6,330 nucleotides of DNA from Tardiphaga sp. (GTDB lineage: Bacteria > Pseudomonadota > Alphaproteobacteria > Rhizobiales > Xanthobacteraceae): positions 1 through 6,330 of the forward strand of contig JAQGJY010000343.1 of the NCBI GenBank assembly GCA_028290325.1, in the 5' to 3' direction. The notes under the pieces are model-generated. The model worked only from the letters and a program-made list of their open reading frames with translations. It did not search any database and was not told the origin of the DNA. Shown piece by piece: positions 1 to 5,283 of this stretch. Numbering within the stretch: position 1 is the stretch's first letter; each line of letters starts with the position of its first letter. The position numbers and the translations under genes were made by a program.

Positions 1-1
1 G

Positions 2-1693
2 ACGTTGACGCCGATGCTGTGCGCGCGCGTGCTAAAGCCACATGATCCGACCAAGAAAGACAACATCGTGCTGCGCGGCTTCGAGGCGATGTTCGCCGCC
101 TGGCTGCGCGGCTATGAATGGGCGCTCGACAGGGTGCTGGCCTACAAGGGCGTGATGCTGCTGCTGACGTTAGCGACGCTCGCTGGCACCGTCTGGCTTT
201 ACACGATCGTGCCGAAGGGGTTCTTTCCGCAGGAGGACACCGGCTTCCTGACCGGCGTGGTCGAGGCTGCGACCGACACCTCCTTCGAGGCGATGAAATC
301 GCGGCAGCAGGCGCTGGTCGAGGTGCTGAAATCCGATCCCGCCGTTGATTACATCAACTCGACGGTGGGCTCGGGCGGTCCCAATCCGACGGCGAATTAC
401 GGCCGGCTGTTCATCGCGCTAAAGGCGCAGAAAACCCGCGATGCCGCGCCGGTCGTGATCGCGCGTCTGCGGCAGCGGGCGACGGCGGTGCCCGGCCTGC
501 AAGCGTTCTTCCAGAGCATTCAGAACCTCAATGTTGGCGGACGTATTTCAAAGAGCCAATATCAATACGTGCTGCAAAGCGGCGATACGCCCTCGCTGTA
601 TCGGCTTGCGCCTGAAATGCGCGACAGGATCGCCAAGGTGCCTGGCTTGCTCGACGTGACGACCGACCTTTACATCAAGAACCCGCAGATGACGGTCGAT
701 GTCGATCGCGAGAAGGCGGCGGTCTATGGCATCACGGTCGATCAGGTTCGCAACCAACTCTACAATGCGTTTGGCTCCCGGCAGATCGGCACCATCTACA
801 CGCCGTCGAATGACTACCAGATCATCCTCGAGGCGCAGCCGCAGTTTCGCGTCGATCCGTCAGACCTGTCGAAGCTGTATCTGAAGACGCAGAACAACCA
901 GACCATTCCGCTGGACGCCGTGGCGAAGATGACGCCGACCGTCGGGCCGTTGCAGATCAATCATCAGGGCCAGCAACCGGCGGTGACGATCTCGTTCAAC
1001 CTTCAGCCCGGCACGTCGCTCGGTTACGCGGTCGATCAGATCGGACAGATCGAGCGCGACTCGAATTTGCCGGTGACGATCGCGACCGGCTTCTCCGGTA
1101 CCGCGCAGGTGTTCCAGGACAGCTTGCGCGGGCAGGGCGTGCTGATATTGGCGGCCGTGTTCGCGGCCTTCGTCATCCTCGGCATTCTCTATGAGAGTTT
1201 CATTCACCCGATCACGATCATCTCGGGCCTGCCGTCGGCGGGCATCGGGGCGATCCTGACGCTGATGCTGTTCAACATGGAATTGTCCGTCATCGCGATG
1301 ATCGGCATCGTCATGCTGGTTGGCATCGTCAAGAAGAACGCGATCATGATGGTGGATTTCGCGCTCGAGCGTCGCCGCGTCGGACTGTCGGCCGAGCATG
1401 CCATCCGCGAGGCGGCGCTGCTGCGTTTCCGCCCGATCATGATGACGACCTTCGCCGCGATCTTCGGCACGCTGCCGATCGCATTGGGCGCCGGCGCCGG
1501 CGCCGAGTTGCGTCAGCCGCTGGGTGTCGCCGTCGTCGGCGGATTGTGCGTGTCGCAATTGCTGACACTGTTCATCACGCCGGTGATCTACATCTATCTC
1601 GACCGTATCGACCGGAAGCTCAAGCGTCGCCTCGATCCGACGCTTGTCGAGCCCGTCGAGATCGACCGTCCGCGCGTCGTGGCGGCGGAATAG
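2..1693 (+). CDS. RND efflux pump permease subunit, MdtB/MdtC-like (HAE1 type), 5'-truncated by the window
   Basis: This is an inner-membrane proton/drug antiporter subunit. RND permeases of this family work as trimers joined to a periplasmic adaptor and an outer-membrane channel, and expel hydrophobic compounds. The frame is open from the first bases and already reads TLTPMLCARVLK, a motif internal to these permeases, so the TTG at 5 is not a real start. About 563 residues are visible, roughly the C-terminal 55% of a family protein of about 1,030-1,050. Counting from codon 5: TM7 at about 49-68, the second periplasmic porter/docking loop with VGGRISKSQYQY and the NHQG segment, then TM8-TM12 from about 378. 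The TM10 motif GIVKKNAIMMVDFA carries the proton-relay lysine (Lys444, bases 1334-1336), followed by LRFRPIMMTT and ELRQPLG. These resemble E. coli MdtC more than AcrB. No frameshift is seen. The substrate is unknown. The adaptor gene, if present, lies upstream. Confidence 0.95.
   Translation, partial: TLTPMLCARVLKPHDPTKKDNIVLRGFEAMFAAWLRGYEWALDRVLAYKGVMLLLTLATLAGTVWLYTIVPKGFFPQEDTGFLTGVVEAATDTSFEAMKSRQQALVEVLKSDPAVDYINSTVGSGGPNPTANYGRLFIALKAQKTRDAAPVVIARLRQRATAVPGLQAFFQSIQNLNVGGRISKSQYQYVLQSGDTPSLYRLAPEMRDRIAKVPGLLDVTTDLYIKNPQMTVDVDREKAAVYGITVDQVRNQLYNAFGSRQIGTIYTPSNDYQIILEAQPQFRVDPSDLSKLYLKTQNNQTIPLDAVAKMTPTVGPLQINHQGQQPAVTISFNLQPGTSLGYAVDQIGQIERDSNLPVTIATGFSGTAQVFQDSLRGQGVLILAAVFAAFVILGILYESFIHPITIISGLPSAGIGAILTLMLFNMELSVIAMIGIVMLVGIVKKNAIMMVDFALERRRVGLSAEHAIREAALLRFRPIMMTTFAAIFGTLPIALGAGAGAELRQPLGVAVVGGLCVSQLLTLFITPVIYIYLDRIDRKLKRRLDPTLVEPVEIDRPRVVAAE
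1487..1504 (+). repeat. In-frame GGCGCC triple repeat inside the RND permease gene
   Basis: Three perfect tandem copies of GGCGCC (1487-1492, 1493-1498, 1499-1504) encode Gly-Ala three times, just before the conserved ELRQPLG motif between the last membrane segments. The hexamer is in frame, so gain or loss of a unit would add or remove two residues without breaking the gene. A Gly/Ala/Ser-rich turn is usual at this place in the family, so it is probably compositional. Confidence 0.6.
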
Positions 1694-1701
1694 TTAGAGC
1701 C

Positions 1702-2031
1702 TCAAATCGAGAAACTCGTGCCGCAACCGCATGACGCCGTGGCATTGGGGTTCACGACGCGGAACGACGCGCCGATCAGGTCATCGACGAAATCGACCTC
1801 GGAGCCCGCCAGAAATGGCACCGACGCCGGATCGACCAGCACCACGGCGGCATCGCGCGCGATCACCAGATCGTCGGCGGCTTGCGCGCGCTCGACATCG
1901 AACTTGTACTGAAAGCCTGAACAGCCGCCGCCCTCGACGCTGATCCGCAGCATCGCGCCGACGCCTTCGGATTTCAGGATCTGCCCGATGCGCTTGGCGG
2001 CGCGTTCGCTGATGGTGACGGATTCGGTCAT
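1702..2031 (-). CDS. erpA: Iron-sulfur cluster insertion protein, A-type carrier (ErpA/IscA/HesB family)
   Basis: This is a small cytosolic carrier that accepts Fe-S clusters from a scaffold and passes them to apo-enzymes. The product is 109 aa, the usual family length. The three family cysteines are present: Cys37 in EGGGCSGFQY, and Cys101 and Cys103 in the C-terminal SCGCGTSF. GASFRVVNPNA before the last pair is also typical. The ATG at 2031 is chosen because a GGAG lies 8 nt upstream and the protein then starts MTESVTISERA, as in relatives. An in-frame TTG at 2052 would add seven residues without a comparable ribosome site. The gene stands alone, diverging from dgt and converging on the efflux permease (8-bp gap). 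Separating ErpA from IscA or SufA by eye is uncertain; the isolated position away from any visible isc/suf genes fits ErpA. Confidence 0.93.
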   Translation of the reverse strand: MTESVTISERAAKRIGQILKSEGVGAMLRISVEGGGCSGFQYKFDVERAQAADDLVIARDAAVVLVDPASVPFLAGSEVDFVDDLIGASFRVVNPNATASCGCGTSFSI

Positions 2032-2039
2032 GGCTTCAT

Positions 2040-2043
2040 CTCC
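2040..2043 (-). promoter_or_regulatory. Ribosome binding site for the erpA-like gene
   Basis: Read on the minus strand, GGAG is followed by 8 nt and then ATG at 2031. This is the strongest Shine-Dalgarno match near the gene and favours the ATG over the in-frame TTG at 2052. Confidence 0.7.
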
Positions 2044-2049
2044 GGCGGC

Positions 2050-2060
2050 CAAATCATTTG
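2050..2060. repeat. 11-bp palindrome upstream of erpA (possible operator)
   Basis: CAAAT and ATTTG flank a single C, a perfect inverted repeat. The near edge is about 19 nt upstream of the erpA ATG and partly overlaps the alternative TTG start. Its place in the erpA leader/promoter zone would suit a dimeric regulator, but a short AT-rich palindrome can also arise by chance. Confidence 0.35.
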
Positions 2061-2127
2061 TATCTGGCCTGAACCATAGTTAAGTGCCCCACAGCCCGGA
2101 ATCAAACGGTTAAAAGGTCAAGACATC

Positions 2128-3339
2128 GTGTCGGTCGGAATGGCTGCCCCCCGCAAGGCCTATGCTTGCGACCCCGATCACAGCCGCGGCCGCCGCTTCG
2201 CCGAGCCCGCGAGTACGACCCGCAGCCCGTTTCGCCGCGATTGCGATCGCGTAATCCATTCGACCGCCTTCCGCCGCCTCAAGCATAAGACGCAGGTGTT
2301 CGTCTTCCATGAGGGCGATCATTACCGCACCAGACTGACGCATACGCTGGAAGTTGCGCAGATCGCCCGCGCGCTCGCCCGGCAGCTCGGCCTTGACGAA
2401 GACCTGACCGAGGCGCTGGCCTTGGCCCATGACCTCGGCCATCCGCCGTTCGGCCACGCCGGTGAGCGGGCGCTGGACGAGTGCCTCAAAGCGCATGGCG
2501 GCTTCGACCACAACGCCCAGACGTTGCGGGTCGTGACCTCGCTCGAACATCGCTATCCCGACTTCGACGGTCTCAACCTGACGTGGGAAACGCTGGAGGG
2601 AATCGTCAAGCATAACGGTCCTCTGACCGATGCGGACGGCGCGCCGATCGGCCGCTATGCCGTCACCGGCTTGCCATATGGCATTTCCGAGTTCGATCAG
2701 CATTTCGGGCTGGTGCTGTCGAGCCACGCCTCGCTCGAGGCGCAATGCGCAGCGATCGCCGACGACATCGCCTACGACGCGCACGATATTGACGACGGCC
2801 TGCGGGCCGGACTGTTTTCCGTCAACGATCTCAAGGTGATGCCGCGCACCGCTGAGATGATCGCCGATATCGACGCACGTTATCCCGCTCTCGACGAGGG
2901 CCGGCGCGGGGCGGAGTTGGTCCGCGAACTGATCTCCTTTCTGATTGCCGACGTCTTCGCGGAGGCCAACCGCCGACTTGCGGACGTCAGACCCGGTTCG
3001 GTCGACGAGGTGCGCTTCCACGACAGCGTGCTGATCGCGTTTTCGCCTGCTGCCGAAGAGGCCGAGGCGATGATCAAAACGTTTCTGCGCGAGCGAATGT
3101 ATCGCGCCCCCCGCGTCATGCTGGTCATGAGCGAGGCCGCATCCGTCGTCCGCGATCTGTTCGCGCGCTACTCGATATCGCCGGGCGATTTGCCTGCCGA
3201 ATGGCGACCAACGATCGAGACGGCCGTCAACGACACCGATCAGGCGCGGCTGATCGGCAACTTTATCGCTGGGATGACCGACCGTTACGCGCTGACCGAA
3301 CACGGCCGGCTCTTTGACTCGACCCCCGATCTACGTTAG
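2128..3339 (+). CDS. dgt: Deoxyguanosinetriphosphate triphosphohydrolase-like protein (HD-domain dNTPase)
   Basis: This cytosolic metal-dependent enzyme hydrolyses dNTPs to the deoxynucleoside and tripolyphosphate, so it helps control the dNTP pool. At 403 aa it matches the shorter dGTPase-like class (E. coli Dgt is about 505 aa). The N-terminal signature IHSTAFRRLKHKTQVF covers residues 43-58. The HD metal site is visible as His72 (RLTHTLEV), His101-Asp102 (LAHDLGHPPFGHAGE) and Asp213 in ADDIAYDAHDIDDG. The GTG at 2128 is chosen because AAAAGG lies 10 nt upstream. The ATG at 2140, four codons in, is possible but has only a GGA directly abutting it. The gene is followed by argS after 47 bp on the same strand. 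True substrate preference (dGTP or several dNTPs) cannot be read from the sequence, since members of this class often act on several dNTPs. Confidence 0.95.
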   Translation: MSVGMAAPRKAYACDPDHSRGRRFAEPASTTRSPFRRDCDRVIHSTAFRRLKHKTQVFVFHEGDHYRTRLTHTLEVAQIARALARQLGLDEDLTEALALAHDLGHPPFGHAGERALDECLKAHGGFDHNAQTLRVVTSLEHRYPDFDGLNLTWETLEGIVKHNGPLTDADGAPIGRYAVTGLPYGISEFDQHFGLVLSSHASLEAQCAAIADDIAYDAHDIDDGLRAGLFSVNDLKVMPRTAEMIADIDARYPALDEGRRGAELVRELISFLIADVFAEANRRLADVRPGSVDEVRFHDSVLIAFSPAAEEAEAMIKTFLRERMYRAPRVMLVMSEAASVVRDLFARYSISPGDLPAEWRPTIETAVNDTDQARLIGNFIAGMTDRYALTEHGRLFDSTPDLR

Positions 3340-3386
3340 CTCGCGCGAACGTTTAGCGACATTTCCCCAGCGGTTTCGAGCGATTC

Positions 3387-5168
3387 ATGGCCAAATCCGA
3401 CCACCCGACGCATCTGTTCGCCGACGTGCTGACGCGCGTTCACGCCGCCTGCGCGGCACTCGCCGCGCAAGGTGCGCTGCCGGCCGGTCTCGATCTTGCG
3501 CGCGTCGTCGTCGAGCCGACCAAGGATGCCTCACATGGCGAGATGGCGACGAACGCTGCGATGCTGTTGGCAAAGGAAGCCAAGGCGAAGCCGCGCGATC
3601 TCGCCGACAAGATCGCCGACGCGCTGCGCGCCGATCCGCTCATCGATAAGGTTGATGTCGCCGGTCCGGGCTTCATCAATCTCACGTTGAAACCCCAGGC
3701 TTGGACCGATGCATTGCGTGCCGTGCTCGATCAGGGCGACGGCTATGGCAAGTCTGCCATCGGTGCGGCTGAAAAGGTCAATGTCGAATACGTCTCCGCG
3801 AATCCGACCGGCCCGATGCATGTCGGCCACTGCCGGGGCGCCGTGTTCGGTGATGCGTTGTCGAGCCTCTTGGGGTTTGCGGGCTACGATGTCGCGCGCG
3901 AATATTACATCAACGATGCCGGCGCGCAGGTCGATGTGCTGGCTCGTTCGGCGTTCCTGCGCTACCGCGAGGCGCTCGGCGAGGCGATCGGCGCGATGCC
4001 GGAGGGCCTGTATCCCGGCGACTACCTCAAGCCGGTCGGGCAGGCGCTCGCCAACGCGTATGGTGGTGCGTTGAAAGATATGTCCGAGGCGCAATGGCTT
4101 CCGGCCGTACGGGCAAAATCGATCGCGATGATGATGGAGATGATCCAAGGTGATCTCGCCGCCTTGAACATCAAACATGACGTGTTCTTTTCGGAACGTT
4201 CGCTGATCGACGGCGGCACCGACAAAGTCGCGGCGACCATCGATTTCCTGCGCGCGAAGGGCGATGTCTATGAAGGGCGTCTGCCTCCGCCGAAAGGTGC
4301 GCCGGTCGAGGATTATGAAGACCGCGAGCAGACGTTGTTTTGCGCCACCGCATACGGCGACGACGTCGATCGGCCGCTGAAAAAATCGGACGGCGGCTAC
4401 ACCTATTTCGCGTCCGACATCGCCTATCACAAAGACAAGTTCGATCGCGGCTTTCGCAATCTCGTCAATGTTTGGGGCGCCGATCACGGCGGCTATATCA
4501 AGCGCGTCCAAGCGGCGATCAAGGCCGTCACGGACGGGCGGGCGACGCTTGACGTCAAGATCGTGCAGCTTGTCAAGTTGCTGCGAAACGGCGAGCCGGT
4601 GAAGATGTCGAAACGCTCCGGCGATTTCGTCACGTTGCGCGAAGTCGTGGAGGAGGTCGGCTCGGACGCCGTGCGCTTCATGATGCTGTTTCGCAAGAAC
4701 GACGCGGTGCTCGATTTCGACCTGGCGAAGGTCATCGAGCAATCGAAGGACAACGCGGTTTTTTACGTTCAATACGGCCATGCGCGGGGCCACTCGATCT
4801 TCAACAAGGCCCGCGAGGCCTATCCCGACATGGCGCTCGATATGGGCTCGCTGAGCATCGCGCCGCTGGAGCGCCTCACGGACTCAAGCGAGCTCGGTCT
4901 GATGCGGCAGCTCGCCTTGTACCCGCGCCTGGTCGAGCAGGCGGCGCAGGCCCATGAGCCGCACCGCATTGCGTTCTACCTATATGATCTGGCGAGTGAA
5001 TTTCACACCGCCTGGACACGGGGGCGGGATTTGCCGCATTTACGCTTCATTATTACTAATGATGCAGAAATTACGAAGGCGCGACTGGCTTTGGTCCAGG
5101 GCGTCATCTCGGTTCTGGCATCAGGTCTCGCCGTCCTCGGCGTCCATGCCCCGACCGAGATGCGGTAG
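3387..5168 (+). CDS. argS: Arginyl-tRNA synthetase
   Basis: This is a class I aminoacyl-tRNA synthetase that charges tRNA-Arg with arginine in the cytosol using ATP, essential for translation. The 593-aa length is typical. Order of domains: an N-terminal tRNA-recognition domain (about 8-100, ending VAGPGFINLTL); the Rossmann catalytic core with ANPTGPMHVGHCRGA, whose HVGH (145-148) is the HIGH motif; the core continues through FASDIAYHKDKF and VWGADHGGYIKR to KMSK (406-409) in EPVKMSKRSGDFVTL; then the DALR-type anticodon-binding domain with FYVQYGHAR (459-467) and the usual ending LGVHAPTEMR. The ATG at 3387 has only a weak GAG 6 nt upstream, but the product starts where family members start. 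It is probably co-transcribed with dgt. No truncation or missing catalytic residue is seen. Codons near 5038-5075 are unusually AT-rich. Confidence 0.98.
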   Translation: MAKSDHPTHLFADVLTRVHAACAALAAQGALPAGLDLARVVVEPTKDASHGEMATNAAMLLAKEAKAKPRDLADKIADALRADPLIDKVDVAGPGFINLTLKPQAWTDALRAVLDQGDGYGKSAIGAAEKVNVEYVSANPTGPMHVGHCRGAVFGDALSSLLGFAGYDVAREYYINDAGAQVDVLARSAFLRYREALGEAIGAMPEGLYPGDYLKPVGQALANAYGGALKDMSEAQWLPAVRAKSIAMMMEMIQGDLAALNIKHDVFFSERSLIDGGTDKVAATIDFLRAKGDVYEGRLPPPKGAPVEDYEDREQTLFCATAYGDDVDRPLKKSDGGYTYFASDIAYHKDKFDRGFRNLVNVWGADHGGYIKRVQAAIKAVTDGRATLDVKIVQLVKLLRNGEPVKMSKRSGDFVTLREVVEEVGSDAVRFMMLFRKNDAVLDFDLAKVIEQSKDNAVFYVQYGHARGHSIFNKAREAYPDMALDMGSLSIAPLERLTDSSELGLMRQLALYPRLVEQAAQAHEPHRIAFYLYDLASEFHTAWTRGRDLPHLRFIITNDAEITKARLALVQGVISVLASGLAVLGVHAPTEMR

Positions 5169-5283
5169 GCAGAGGACAGCCGATCGGTTCGGGACCAGTT
5201 TGGCACCGACGATGGCATTCTGGTAGCGGTCGTGTCGCTTTATGAGCTGCCGGCCGTTTCCCGATGGGGGGCGTATGAGTATC
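5169..5283 (+). other. argS to SPOR-gene intergenic region, no terminator seen
   Basis: These 115 bp lie between the argS stop and the chosen start of the next gene. I find no stem followed by a T-run, so read-through from argS is plausible. In-frame ATGs at 5242 and 5275 fall inside it, so part may be coding if either is the true start. The only marked feature is a run of six G at 5266-5271. Confidence 0.5.
5266..5271 (+). promoter_or_regulatory. G-rich candidate ribosome binding site for the SPOR-type gene
   Basis: The run of six G is the only purine-rich, anti-SD-compatible stretch near the start. It sits 3 nt before the ATG at 5275 (too close) and 12 nt before the ATG at 5284 (slightly far). 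It does not suit the ATG at 5242. It therefore leans weakly toward 5284. Confidence 0.4.

Larger units (their letters stand above)
2032..2127. promoter_or_regulatory. Divergent intergenic region between erpA and dgt; likely holds both promoters
   Basis: This 96-bp stretch must hold the start signals of two divergent genes unless transcription enters from elsewhere. It is visibly more AT-rich than the flanking genes. It contains a perfect 11-bp palindrome, CAAATcATTTG, at 2050-2060. On the minus strand, TTAACT, a 15-nt spacer and TACAAA form a weak sigma-70-like pair for erpA. On the plus strand, TTGTAT at 2058-2063 followed by CATAGT/TTAAGT is equally weak and imperfectly spaced. AAAAGG at 2112-2117, 10 nt before the dgt GTG, is a plausible ribosome site. 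The promoter assignments are inference. I could not match a known iron-responsive (Irr, RirA, IscR) box. Confidence 0.4.

Noticed and set aside
860..1558. Minus-strand open frame of about 232 codons opposite the RND permease
   Set aside because: It is rich in Arg, Asp, Gln and His, as expected from the reverse complement of membrane-segment codons; no domain is recognisable.
1708..1718. CGAG-AAA-CTCG hairpin at the 3' end of erpA, considered as a bidirectional terminator
   Set aside because: The stem is 4 bp, it lies inside the coding sequence, and no T-run follows on either strand.
2110..3303. Long minus-strand open frame of about 397 codons opposite dgt
   Set aside because: It lies antisense to a gene with intact HD-domain motifs, its translation resembles no family I know, and long antisense frames are common opposite GC-rich codons with strong third-position bias.
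3333..3352. Inverted repeat ACGTT...AACGT across the dgt stop codon, considered as a terminator
   Set aside because: It has only a 5-bp stem with a 10-nt loop and no T-run behind it, and argS follows in the same direction.
3531..4793. Long minus-strand open frame of about 420 codons opposite argS
   Set aside because: It is an Arg/Asp/His-rich shadow of the argS codons with no recognisable motif; argS itself is unambiguous.
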